From NCBI RefSeq assembly GCF_024362365.1, contig NZ_CP101464.1, positions 1,364,001 through 1,428,000 of the forward strand: a DNA stretch of 64,000 bases. The letters run 5' to 3'. The notes beneath the pieces are model-generated. The model was not told where the DNA came from. It saw nothing but the letters and a program-made list of their open reading frames with translations, and did not search any database. This document shows positions 56,847 through 64,000 of the stretch, one piece after another; position 1 is the first letter of the stretch, and each line of letters opens with the position of its first letter. Position numbers and translations under genes: made by a program. This DNA comes from Janibacter sp. CX7. GTDB lineage: Bacteria > Actinomycetota > Actinomycetes > Actinomycetales > Dermatophilaceae.

Positions 56847-57727
56847 GCGACCTGACCCTGATCCTCGGCACCGGCCTCGGGCTGGGCGCGCTGTACTTCC
56901 TCGCCGCGGCCGGGCTCAGCCTCATCTACGGACTGATGGGCGTACTCAACTTCGCGCACGGCGCCTTCATGATGGCCGGCGCCTACGCCGGCTGGGAGAC
57001 CATGCAGCGCCTGCCCGGCGAGCTGTCCGTCGGCGTGCGACTGCTCGCTGCGGTCGTCGTGGCGCTCCTCGTCGGTGCCGTCATCGGTGTGGTCGTCGAG
57101 GTGTGTCTCATCCGCCCCCTCTACAAGCACCACATCCAGCAGGTGCTCGTCACCGTCGGGCTCTCCCTCGCGGCGGTCGCCGTCGCCCAGGCCGTCTGGT
57201 CCGCCGACCCCAAGCCGGTGGAGAAGCCGTCGTGGATGGCGTCGACGACCCAGCTCGCTGGCGCGCACCTGCCCAACGACCGGCTGCTCTTCGTCCTCGT
57301 GGCCGGGCTCGTCTTCGCGGGGTTGCACGCCCTGCTGCGCTACACGCGCCTCGGGCTGGTGATCCGGGCCGGGGTCGAGAACCGCACGATGGTCGAGGCA
57401 CTCGGCATCAACGTGCGGGCGACCTTCACCATCGTCTTCGCGATGGGCGGGGCCGCCGCCGCGCTCGCCGGTGTCCTGTACTCGCAGTACGCCGGCTCGG
57501 TGTCGCCCGCCCAGGGTGGCTCGCTGCTCATCTACGCCTTCATCGTCGTCGTCATCGGGGGCATGGGGTCGCTCACCGGCACCGCGGTCGCCGCGGTCGC
57601 CGTCGGGCTGGTGCAGCAGCTCGCCAACTACTACGCGGCCAGCGGCGTCGGCGACCTGTCCGTCGTCCTCCTGCTGGCCCTCGTCCTGCTGGCTCGTCCC
57701 GCCGCCATGAAGGGAGCACCCGCATGA
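56843..57727 (+). CDS. livH: LivH-type ABC transporter permease
   Basis: A 294-residue membrane subunit with about eight helices. The motif GLSLIYGLMGVLNFAHGAFM near the N-terminus and GVENRTMVEALGINVRATFT, with the following IVFAMGGAAAALAGVLYSQ, are diagnostic of LivH. IVVVIGGMGSLTGTAVAAVA is the second conserved loop. ATG overlaps the livF TGA by 4 bp, and its own stop overlaps livM. Confidence 0.92.
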   Translation: MSDLTLILGTGLGLGALYFLAAAGLSLIYGLMGVLNFAHGAFMMAGAYAGWETMQRLPGELSVGVRLLAAVVVALLVGAVIGVVVEVCLIRPLYKHHIQQVLVTVGLSLAAVAVAQAVWSADPKPVEKPSWMASTTQLAGAHLPNDRLLFVLVAGLVFAGLHALLRYTRLGLVIRAGVENRTMVEALGINVRATFTIVFAMGGAAAALAGVLYSQYAGSVSPAQGGSLLIYAFIVVVIGGMGSLTGTAVAAVAVGLVQQLANYYAASGVGDLSVVLLLALVLLARPAAMKGAPA

Positions 57728-58815
57728 GTGCCCGATCGGTCGCCAAGGCCCTCCCGGGCCTGGCCCTCCTGCTCGTCCTCGTCGCCCTGCCCTACGTGTC
57801 GGCGACGGTCCCGGGCGTGCTGCCCGGCCGGGTCAACGGCCCCGGCTCCTTGCAGCTGCTCGCCACCTGCTTCATCTTCGCCGGCTTCGCGCTGGGCTAC
57901 GACGTGATCTTCGGCCGCACCGGTCTGCTGAGCTTCGGCCACGCGCTCTTCGTCGCGGCGGGCAGCTACCTGCTGACGATCTCGCTGTCGTCATGGGGGA
58001 CCTCGCTGCCCGTCGCGGTCCTCCTCTCGCTCGGGGTGACTCTCCTCCTCGCGCTCGTCGTGGGTGGCATCGCCCTGCGGGTCGGTGGCATCGCCTTCGC
58101 CATGGTGACGCTCGCCTTCGCCCAGGCCGCGTCGATCGTCGTGCTGCGCAACCCCGGCGACGTCACCGGCGGTGAGGAGGGGCTCATCCTCAGCCGTGAG
58201 GCGGTCCCGGCGTTGCTCGTCGGGGTGCACAACGCCCCCTACCGCTACTGGCTCGCGCTCGCCTTCGTCGTCCTCGCCTTCGTCGCCGTGGCGCTGCTCG
58301 TCCGCACCCGCGCCGGGCACGCCATGGCCGCCGTCCGTGAGAACGAAGAGCGTGCCGCCGTCCTCGGCTACGACGTCTACCGGGTCAAGCTCCTGGCGAT
58401 CGTCGTCGGCGCCGTCCTCGGTGGCCTCGGAGGCATCGTGCACGCCATCGTCCTCGGCGGCTCGAGCCCGCACGTCACGACGACCGAGTTCACCCTCGCG
58501 CTGCTCGTCATGGTCGTCCTCGGGGGAGCGGGTCGGCTGTGGGGCGCGGTCGTCGGCGGGTTCGTCTACCACTACGCCGACGCCCGGCTGGTCGAGGTGA
58601 GCGGCTCGTCTGTCGTCGCCTCCATGCCCGACATCGTCCAGCGCCTGCTCGGGGAGCCGCTGCTCATCCTCGGCGTGCTCTTCATCGTCGTCGTGTACTT
58701 CGCGCCCGAGGGGCTCACCGGCCTGGGCGCCCGACTGCTGCAGCGCTCCCGGTCCGGCCGATCCCGGCAGACCGAGGGCGCTCGGGGCCTCCTGCCGAGG
58801 AGGTCGGACGCATGA
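57724..58815 (+). CDS. livM: LivM-type ABC transporter permease
   Basis: A 363-residue membrane subunit. Conserved LivM stretches are FALGYDVIFGRTGLLSFGHA, GIAFAMVTLAFAQA, RYWLALAF and the loop AVRENEERAAVLGYDVYRVK, with a final VVLGGAGRLWGAVVGGFVYH. Its C-terminus (RSRSGRSRQTEGARG) is basic and dispensable-looking. ATG overlaps livH, and the stop overlaps the alpha/beta hydrolase start, so all six genes form one overlapping operon. Confidence 0.92.
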   Translation: MSARSVAKALPGLALLLVLVALPYVSATVPGVLPGRVNGPGSLQLLATCFIFAGFALGYDVIFGRTGLLSFGHALFVAAGSYLLTISLSSWGTSLPVAVLLSLGVTLLLALVVGGIALRVGGIAFAMVTLAFAQAASIVVLRNPGDVTGGEEGLILSREAVPALLVGVHNAPYRYWLALAFVVLAFVAVALLVRTRAGHAMAAVRENEERAAVLGYDVYRVKLLAIVVGAVLGGLGGIVHAIVLGGSSPHVTTTEFTLALLVMVVLGGAGRLWGAVVGGFVYHYADARLVEVSGSSVVASMPDIVQRLLGEPLLILGVLFIVVVYFAPEGLTGLGARLLQRSRSGRSRQTEGARGLLPRRSDA

Positions 58816-59747
58816 GCCCCGACGAGTCGACCTTCGTCATCGAGCAGCCCGTGGGCTCGCTCGCGGTCCACGACCTCACCGTCGCGCCTGCGCGCGAGGG
58901 GGCACCCGTCGTGCTCGCCGTCCACGGCATCACCGCCAACGGGCTCTCGTGGCGTGCGCTCGCCGACGAGCTGCACCGACGTCACGGGCCGGGGGCGGTC
59001 CGGGTGCTCGCACCGGACCTGCGGGGCCGTGCGGCCAGCCGTGAGGCGTCAGGCCCCTATGGTCTGGCGGTCCACGCCCAGGACCTGGCCACGATCTCGG
59101 CGGTCTTCGGCGTGCGGCCGGTCGTCGTCGGGCACTCGATGGGAGCCTTCGTCGCCGCGCTCGCCGCCGCAGCCCAACCGGGCCTCTTCAGCTCCGTCGT
59201 CCTCGTGGACGGCGGGCTGGCCTTCCCCGCACCTGCGGACCTCGACATCGACGCGGCCCTCCAGGCCGTGATCGGGCCGGCCATGGACCGCCTGGCGATG
59301 CGCTTCGAGAGCCCCTCGGCCCACCTGGGCTTCTGGGCCCGGCACCCCGCGGTCGGCCCGCTGCTCGCGGGTCCGGCGGCATCAGTCGTGCGGGCCTACC
59401 TCGGTCACGACCTCGTGCCGGCGCCCGACGTGCCGGGCCGGTGGATGAGCTCGTGCATCCTCGACGCCGTCCGCGCGGACGGTGCCGACGTGCTCGCCGA
59501 CGCGACCGTGCACGCGGCCGCACGGCGAGCGGTCGAGCAGGACGTGCACCTCGAGCTCGTGTGGGCCGAGCGGGGGCTCATGGACGAGCCCCAGGGGCTC
59601 TACGACGAGTCCCGGCTGGCGGCGCTCGACCTCCCTTCGTCCCTGGCGATGCACCGGGTCGAGGCCAACCACTACGACGTCATCCTCACCGGGGAGGGGC
59701 TGACGACCGTCGCCGACGTCGTCGACCGATCGTTGGGCGACGGGTAG
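58812..59747 (+). CDS. alpha/beta hydrolase, last gene of the liv-type operon
   Basis: A 311-residue soluble hydrolase. The oxyanion region VVLAVHGITANGLSWRALAD is followed by VLAPDLRGRAAS, the nucleophile elbow VVGHSMGAFVAAL (Ser), the acid region LVWAERGLMDEPQG and the catalytic His in VEANHYDVILTGEG. It could cleave esters, amides or carbon-carbon bonds. The 4-bp overlap with livM suggests it acts on the imported compound, for example an amide, ester or lactone (inference). A 45-nt repeat element begins on its last base. Confidence 0.87.
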   Translation: MSPDESTFVIEQPVGSLAVHDLTVAPAREGAPVVLAVHGITANGLSWRALADELHRRHGPGAVRVLAPDLRGRAASREASGPYGLAVHAQDLATISAVFGVRPVVVGHSMGAFVAALAAAAQPGLFSSVVLVDGGLAFPAPADLDIDAALQAVIGPAMDRLAMRFESPSAHLGFWARHPAVGPLLAGPAASVVRAYLGHDLVPAPDVPGRWMSSCILDAVRADGADVLADATVHAAARRAVEQDVHLELVWAERGLMDEPQGLYDESRLAALDLPSSLAMHRVEANHYDVILTGEGLTTVADVVDRSLGDG

Positions 59748-59791
59748 AGGTGCCAGCGACCGGATAGTCGGTCGGGGATACCTCAACCTGG
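59747..59791. repeat. 45-nt hairpin element, copy 2
   Basis: The core GACCGGATAGTCGGTCG then GGATACCTC is shared with the copy at 22254-22298. It begins at the last base of the hydrolase stop codon and reaches 3 nt from the convergent regulator stop. GAGGT pairs with ACCTC, and CGAC with GTCG. Its place between convergent genes would fit a terminator, although there is no U-tract. Confidence 0.7.
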
Positions 59792-59793
59792 CG

Positions 59794-61662
59794 TCAGCGG
59801 CTCTCGAGCAGTCGTCGCATGCGCAGGGCGAGCTGGATCTCCAGCGCGCGGTCGGGGTGCTGCCAGTCGTCCCCGAGCAGGGCGGAGACCCGAGCCAGTC
59901 GTTGCGCCACGGTGTTGACGTGGACGTGCAGCTCGCCGGCCGCGTGGCGCGGGCTCGAGCCGGCGGCGAAGTAGGCCACGAGGGTGCCGACGAGGTCGCT
60001 GCCCCGCTCCGCGTCGTAGTGCAGGACCGGACCGAGGACCGACTGGACGTAGTCGTGGACGTCGGGGTCGGAGCCGACGATGAGGCCGGCGAAGCCGAGC
60101 TCACGGGCCGCGGCGCCCGTGCCCGAGCGCCCCAGGGCGATGAGCGCGCCGGCGGTCCGGGCGCCGTCCTCGAAGGCCCGGGGGAGGTCGTCGACGTCGG
60201 TCAGCGGGCCGCAGCCGCCGACGGTCAGTCGGGGTCCGCGGGTGACGCGCTCGGCGAGCGAACGGGCGAGGTGGTCGGCGTCGTCGCCCCCGACGAGGGC
60301 GACGATCGCGCCGTCGTGCGTGCCGACGAGCGAGCCCTCGCCGAGGAGCGTGCTCACGGTGAGGGCCAGCGCGCGCTGCTGCGTGGGGTCGCCGCCCCGG
60401 GCGACGAGGAGGCACATCGGCTCGCGCGGCTCGAGGCCGGCCGAGCGCAGGTAGCCGGTCCGTTCCTCGTGGCTGCCGCGACCGCTCAGCAGGTCGGCGA
60501 GCAGTCGGTTGCGGGCGGTCTGGCGGGCGTCGTCGGCCTGGCGCTCGAAGAGCAGGACGAGGGCGGTGACGACTGCGGCCCGCTCCACCGTGCGCTGGTC
60601 GGCCTCCTCGAGGGTGCCCGGGGCACCGACGACGAGGGTGCCGAGCTCCTCGTGCGAGGCGATGACGCCGATGGCGTGCACCCCGTCCTCCTCGACGAGT
60701 CGCCCGGCCTCGTGCCGCGCGCGGTCGACGACGGGCAGCGAGAGGAGCGCGTCCCGGTCCCCGTCGGGGGCCGGCGCCGGCCCGAGGGTGCTGCGCCGCT
60801 CGCCGGTGCCGTCGAAGAGCACCGCCCACCCACCGAGCAGGTCGACGAGGGCCCGCGTGACGTCGGCGACGCCACCGCCCTCGAGCACGACGGAGGCGAA
60901 GCGGTCGTGGGCCGCCGCGGCGCGCGCGACACCGGTGGCCTGCTGCCGGACGGTCTCGTGCGCCTCGGTGAGGGCGGCGAAGGCCGTCTGCGCGTCGGCG
61001 AGCGCACGGGTCTGGACGATGGCCAGGGCGGCGAAGGCCGCGAGGTCGCCGAGGAGGACGACCTCGGACCGGGAGAAGGGGCGCGGGCTGCGGTTGGCCG
61101 CGAAGAGCACCCCGACGAAGTTGGACTCGACGATGAGCGGGGTGCCGCAGATGGCGATGATGCCCTCGTCGCCGACCCCGTGGTCGATCTCGTGGGTGTG
61201 GCTGAAGCGCTCGTCGGCGGGGTAGTCGGCCGTCCAGTAGGGCTTGCGGGTCGAGGCGACGAGCCCGCCGAGGCCGTCGCCGAGAGAGAGCCGCAGCGAC
61301 TGGAAGTCCGCGGACACCGAGCCGTCGGTGACCTTCATGAAGGTGTCGCCGGCCTCGGGGTCGTAGAGCGTCAGGTAGGCCAGGTCGGTGCCGATGAGGG
61401 TGCGGGCCCGCCGCACGATGGCCTCGAGGACGACCTCGGGTTCCTTCTCGGTCGACAGCTCGCGGGCGATGTCGAGCAGCGAGGACTGCGCCGACTCCCG
61501 TCGCCGGTGCAGCTCGCGGGTGGCTCCGATGCGCAGGGCGAGGTCGCGGGCCCGCTCGGGGGCCGGCGCGTCGGCGAGCTGGTCCACCGGGGCGTCTGCG
61601 GCGAGCAGCTCGAGCAGGTGCACCACCTGCTCGGTCTGCTCGTGATCCTCGGTGCCCGACAT
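59794..61662 (-). CDS. GAF-domain PucR/CdaR-family transcriptional regulator
   Basis: A 622-residue cytoplasmic regulator. An N-terminal helical part is followed by a GAF domain (about 70-215; LIGTDLAYLTLYDPEAGDTF, GDEGIIAICGTPLIVESNFV, VLFAANRSPRPFSRSEVVLL). A degenerate GGDEF-like central region comes next, then a C-terminal PucR helix-turn-helix (YFAAGSSPRHAAGELHVHVN, TVAQRLARVSALLGDDWQ). ATG 61662 is chosen because TAGGAT lies exactly 7 nt upstream. Such regulators often activate adjacent catabolic genes; hbdH and gntP lie directly upstream, and the liv operon is convergent. Small-molecule sensing by the GAF domain is inferred. Confidence 0.88.
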   Translation of the reverse strand: MSGTEDHEQTEQVVHLLELLAADAPVDQLADAPAPERARDLALRIGATRELHRRRESAQSSLLDIARELSTEKEPEVVLEAIVRRARTLIGTDLAYLTLYDPEAGDTFMKVTDGSVSADFQSLRLSLGDGLGGLVASTRKPYWTADYPADERFSHTHEIDHGVGDEGIIAICGTPLIVESNFVGVLFAANRSPRPFSRSEVVLLGDLAAFAALAIVQTRALADAQTAFAALTEAHETVRQQATGVARAAAAHDRFASVVLEGGGVADVTRALVDLLGGWAVLFDGTGERRSTLGPAPAPDGDRDALLSLPVVDRARHEAGRLVEEDGVHAIGVIASHEELGTLVVGAPGTLEEADQRTVERAAVVTALVLLFERQADDARQTARNRLLADLLSGRGSHEERTGYLRSAGLEPREPMCLLVARGGDPTQQRALALTVSTLLGEGSLVGTHDGAIVALVGGDDADHLARSLAERVTRGPRLTVGGCGPLTDVDDLPRAFEDGARTAGALIALGRSGTGAAARELGFAGLIVGSDPDVHDYVQSVLGPVLHYDAERGSDLVGTLVAYFAAGSSPRHAAGELHVHVNTVAQRLARVSALLGDDWQHPDRALEIQLALRMRRLLESR

Positions 61663-61688
61663 GGCCTGCATCCTAGGTACGCGGCCGC

Positions 61689-62471
61689 TCAGTGTGCGGT
61701 CCAGCCCCCGTCGACCGGCAGCGAGGACCCCGTGATGCTCGTGGCGGCGGGGGAGCAGAGGAAGAGCGCCATCGCGGCCACCTCGTCCACCTCGACGAGA
61801 CGCTTGATCGCGACCGGTCCGAGCATGATCTGCTCGAGGACCTCCTCCTCGGCGATGCCGTGGGTGCGGGCCTGGTCGGCCACCTGCTTCTCCACGAGCG
61901 GGGTGCGCACGTAGGCGGGGTTGAGGCAGTTGCTCGTCACGCCGTGGGCAGCGCCCTCAAGGGCCACGACCTTGCTCAGCCCCTCGAGCCCGTGCTTCGC
62001 CGAGACGTAGGCCGACTTGTAGGCGCTGGCTCGCAGGCCGTGGACGCTCGAGACATTGATGATCCGGCCCCAGCCCTGGGCGTACATGTGCGGCAGGACC
62101 GACCGGATGAGCCTGAAGGGGGACTGGAGCATCAACCTGTGGATGAGGTCGAACTTCTCGACCGGGAACTCGTGGACCGGGCTGACGTGCTGGATGCCGG
62201 CGTTGTTGACGAGGACGTCGACGTCCTCGGGCAGGTCGGCCAGCCCGTCGAGGTCGGCGAGGTCGACGGCCCGGGTCTCCACGGCCAGGTCGGGCAGCCC
62301 GCCGGCCAGGGAGGTCAGACCCCCTTCGTCGAGGTCGACCGCGGTGACGCGCGCCCCTGCGGCAGCGAAGCTCGCGACGCAGGCGGCGCCGATCCCGCTC
62401 GCGGCGCCGGTGACGAGGACGTGACGACCGGTGAGGTCGGTGAGGAGTGCGGACTCGGGCTGCTGGCTCAT
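61689..62471 (-). CDS. hbdH: 3-hydroxybutyrate dehydrogenase (SDR family)
   Basis: A 260-residue NAD-dependent short-chain dehydrogenase. The cofactor motif is VLVTGAASGIGAACVASF, with VNNAGIQHVSPVHEFPVEKF, catalytic Ser in INVSSVHGLRASAYKSAYVS, and Tyr/Lys in SAYVSAKHGLEGL. The IQHVSPVHEFP and RTPLVEKQVADQARTHGI stretches distinguish 3-hydroxybutyrate dehydrogenases, which oxidise 3-hydroxybutyrate to acetoacetate. ATG 62471 has a TACCTT box 7 nt upstream (leaderless). It is divergent from a GntP permease, a common pairing for 3-hydroxybutyrate use. An exact CCCCCTTCGTC (62330-62340) is read antisense as D-E-G. Confidence 0.9.
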   Translation of the reverse strand: MSQQPESALLTDLTGRHVLVTGAASGIGAACVASFAAAGARVTAVDLDEGGLTSLAGGLPDLAVETRAVDLADLDGLADLPEDVDVLVNNAGIQHVSPVHEFPVEKFDLIHRLMLQSPFRLIRSVLPHMYAQGWGRIINVSSVHGLRASAYKSAYVSAKHGLEGLSKVVALEGAAHGVTSNCLNPAYVRTPLVEKQVADQARTHGIAEEEVLEQIMLGPVAIKRLVEVDEVAAMALFLCSPAATSITGSSLPVDGGWTAH

Positions 62472-62507
62472 GACGAGCAAGGTACGAGCCCGACCACGCC
62501 GGCGAGG

Positions 62508-62550
62508 TGGTGTGCCGCCACGTGATATCGGTGAAATGGTGTGGCGACAC
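62508..62550. promoter_or_regulatory. direct-repeat operator candidate between hbdH and gntP
   Basis: TGGTGTGCCGCCAC (62508-62521) and TGGTGTGGCGACAC (62537-62550) repeat with 12 of 14 matches at a 29-nt spacing, separated by GTGATATCGGTGAAA. The position in a 180-bp divergent promoter region suggests binding sites for the GAF/PucR regulator encoded nearby (inference). Confidence 0.5.
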
Positions 62551-62583
62551 ACCCACGCCGCGGCTCGTGGCCGGTGCGACCAT

Positions 62584-62621
62584 CGACGGCGCCACACCTG
62601 GCGTCGGCCCGGCCGACGCCA
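62584..62621 (+). promoter_or_regulatory. overlapping alternative hairpins in the gntP leader
   Basis: TGGCGTCGGC (62599-62608) can pair with GCCGACGCCA (62612-62621) as a perfect 10-bp stem with a 3-nt loop. Alternatively its first 8 nt can pair with CGAC and GCCA upstream (62584-62594). The two folds exclude each other. The ribosome site AGGAGA and the ATG follow 20-30 nt later. Confidence 0.4.
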
Positions 62622-62651
62622 CCCCTGATCCCCCGAAAGTAGGAGACACCG

Positions 62652-64000
62652 ATGTCCCTCGGACTTGTCGGCATCATCGCCTCGCTCGGCCTGCTGATGT
62701 ATCTGGCCTATCGCGGCATCAACGTGCTGATCCTCGCCCCGATCCTCGCCCTGCTGGCGACCCTGATGTCCGGGGGGCCCTTGCTCGCCACGTACACGCA
62801 GGTCTTCATGCCGGCCCTGGGCAAGTACGCCATCACGTACTTCCCGCTCTTCCTCCTCGGCGCGATCTTCGGCAAGCTCATGGACGTCAGCGGCTCGGCC
62901 AAGGCGATCGCCGACTTCATCGTCGACAAGATCGGTGCGCAGCGCGCGATCCTCGCGATCACCCTCGCCTGCGGCATCCTCACCTACGGGGGTGTCTCGC
63001 TCTTCGTCGTCGCCTTCGCCGTCTTCCCGATCGCCGCGGCCCTCTTCAAGGAGTCGGGCATCCCGAAGCGGCTCATCCCGGCGACCATCGCGCTCGGCTC
63101 CTTCACCTTCACGATGACCGCCCTGCCGGGCACCCCGGCCATCCAGAACGCCATCCCCTCGCCCTACTTCTCGACCAATGCCTTCGCGGCGCCCGGCCTC
63201 GGCATCATCGCCGGCCTGATCATGTTCGTCGGCGGTGTCGCCTGGCTGCAGTACCGCTCGGGCAAGCTCGTGGCCGCGGGTGAGGTCTACGAGCCCCCGG
63301 TCGCCACCGGGGGTGGCTTCTTCGGTCGTGGCCGCACCGGCTCCGACGACGCGCCGCGCGGCGACGCCGACGGTGAGGGTGCCGTCACCGTCAAGGAGAA
63401 GGTCGAGGTCGAGCAGAGCGAGGCCGATGCCCAGCTCATGGACCGTCCGCACGTGCCGTGGGTGATCGCCTTCGCGCCGATCGTCGTCGTCATCGCGCTC
63501 AACTACGCGCTCGTCAACTGGATCTTCCCCTCGATGGACTTCGCCTACCTCAAGCAGGAGGCCTACGGCTCCGTCGGCATCGACGACGTCGCCGGCATCT
63601 GGGGCATCATCGTCGCCCTCGTCGCGTCGATCGCCCTGGTCCTCGCGGCCAACTGGACCCGGCTCGTCGACGTCAAGGACGCGGTCAACGAGGGCACCAT
63701 GGGCTCGCTGCTGCCGATCTTCAACACCGCCTCCGAGGTCGGATACGGCGCCGTCATCAGCTCGCTCGCGGCCTTCGGCACGATCAAGGACGCCGTCCTC
63801 GGTGTCTCGAGTAGCCCGCTCATCTCGCTGGCCCTGTCGGTCAACGTCCTCGCCGGCATCACCGGCTCCGCCTCCGGCGGCATGAGCATCGCGCTCGAGG
63901 CCCTCGGCGACCAGTTCAAGACGATGGCGGTCGAGCAGGGCATCTCGCTCGAGCTCGTCCACCGCGTCACGGCGATCTCCTCCGGCGGCTTCGACGCCCT
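62652..64000 (+). CDS. GntP-family permease (3' end beyond window)
   Basis: The first 449 residues of a GntP/citrate-type permease. Many helices are present, with conserved GINVLILAPILALLATLMSG, FFLGAIFGKLMD-like LFLLGAIFGKLMDVSGSAKA, LACGILTYGGVSLFVVAF and FTMTALPGTPAIQNAIPSPY. Between helices, residues about 215-265 form a long acidic cytoplasmic insertion (FFGRGRTGSDDAPRGDADGE then VKEKVEVEQSEADAQ), longer than in E. coli GntP. Divergence from hbdH suggests import of D-3-hydroxybutyrate. The ribosome site AGGAGACACCG precedes the ATG. The reading frame is still open at base 64000. Confidence 0.92.
   Translation, partial: MSLGLVGIIASLGLLMYLAYRGINVLILAPILALLATLMSGGPLLATYTQVFMPALGKYAITYFPLFLLGAIFGKLMDVSGSAKAIADFIVDKIGAQRAILAITLACGILTYGGVSLFVVAFAVFPIAAALFKESGIPKRLIPATIALGSFTFTMTALPGTPAIQNAIPSPYFSTNAFAAPGLGIIAGLIMFVGGVAWLQYRSGKLVAAGEVYEPPVATGGGFFGRGRTGSDDAPRGDADGEGAVTVKEKVEVEQSEADAQLMDRPHVPWVIAFAPIVVVIALNYALVNWIFPSMDFAYLKQEAYGSVGIDDVAGIWGIIVALVASIALVLAANWTRLVDVKDAVNEGTMGSLLPIFNTASEVGYGAVISSLAAFGTIKDAVLGVSSSPLISLALSVNVLAGITGSASGGMSIALEALGDQFKTMAVEQGISLELVHRVTAISSGGFDA

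Overview
This window comes from a very GC-rich chromosome, with strong G/C third positions, many GTG starts and 4-bp stop/start overlaps. It looks like the core genome of an actinobacterium, most plausibly Micrococcales (an Intrasporangiaceae/Janibacter-like organism). The order-level placement is inferred from gene content: SepH, DUF3040/DUF3159/DUF3710/DUF4193, MacS-type kinase, class II DAHP synthase, PknL with its DNA-binding partner, and the SAM-IV riboswitch. I see no phage, insertion sequence, CRISPR array, tRNA or rRNA.

Layout. 1-4.3 kb: remains of a frameshifted ROK glucokinase, an EEP-fold phosphatase, PlsC acyltransferase and a MacS/LuxR two-component pair. 4.4-17 kb: a block syntenic with mycobacterial Rv2173-Rv2182 (plsC, aroG, pknL, Rv2175c-like regulator, idsA2). 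It is interrupted by a sulfonate-scavenging operon (ssuE-ssuA-ssuB-ssuC-LLM monooxygenase-TauD dioxygenase), whose leader carries a SAM-IV riboswitch followed by a 31-codon leader peptide ending in a Cys codon. 17.1-24.4 kb: DNA damage tolerance, namely a LexA box, DUF6504, a HEPN protein, dnaE2, then a methyltransferase and dinB. 24.5-32.2 kb: small membrane proteins and the topoisomerase IV pair parE/parC flanking an amino acid permease. 32.3-39 kb: Pat-like acetyltransferase, DUF5998, a phosphodiesterase, thymidine kinase and a frameshifted sepH. 39-54 kb: a block syntenic with mycobacterial Rv2682c-Rv2701c (suhB-like, DUF4193, dut, DUF3710, OB-fold, DUF3159, ceoC/ceoB, APC permease, TrmA-like), plus cpfC, acnA, an SOS-box hypothetical gene and dxs. 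54-64 kb: a branched-chain-type ABC operon (livKGFHM) ending in an alpha/beta hydrolase, a GAF/PucR regulator, 3-hydroxybutyrate dehydrogenase and a GntP permease cut by the window end.

The strongest unexplained signal is a short word, CCCCCTTCGTC (core CCCTTCG), scattered through the whole window. By eye I count 26 exact copies of the 9-mer CCCTTCGTC on either strand, where base composition predicts about one, and 15 exact copies of the 11-mer. It occurs in all reading frames inside genes, immediately after stop codons, and as inverted pairs that form the stems of several terminators. That distribution resembles DNA-uptake sequences or other chromosome-wide DNA tags. Two further intergenic repeat families occur: a 32-bp palindrome (five copies at two loci) and a 45-nt hairpin element (two copies, each directly after a stop codon). 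At least twelve genes show a TANNNT-like -10 box 6-7 nt before the start codon, implying widespread leaderless transcription; I used this to choose several starts.
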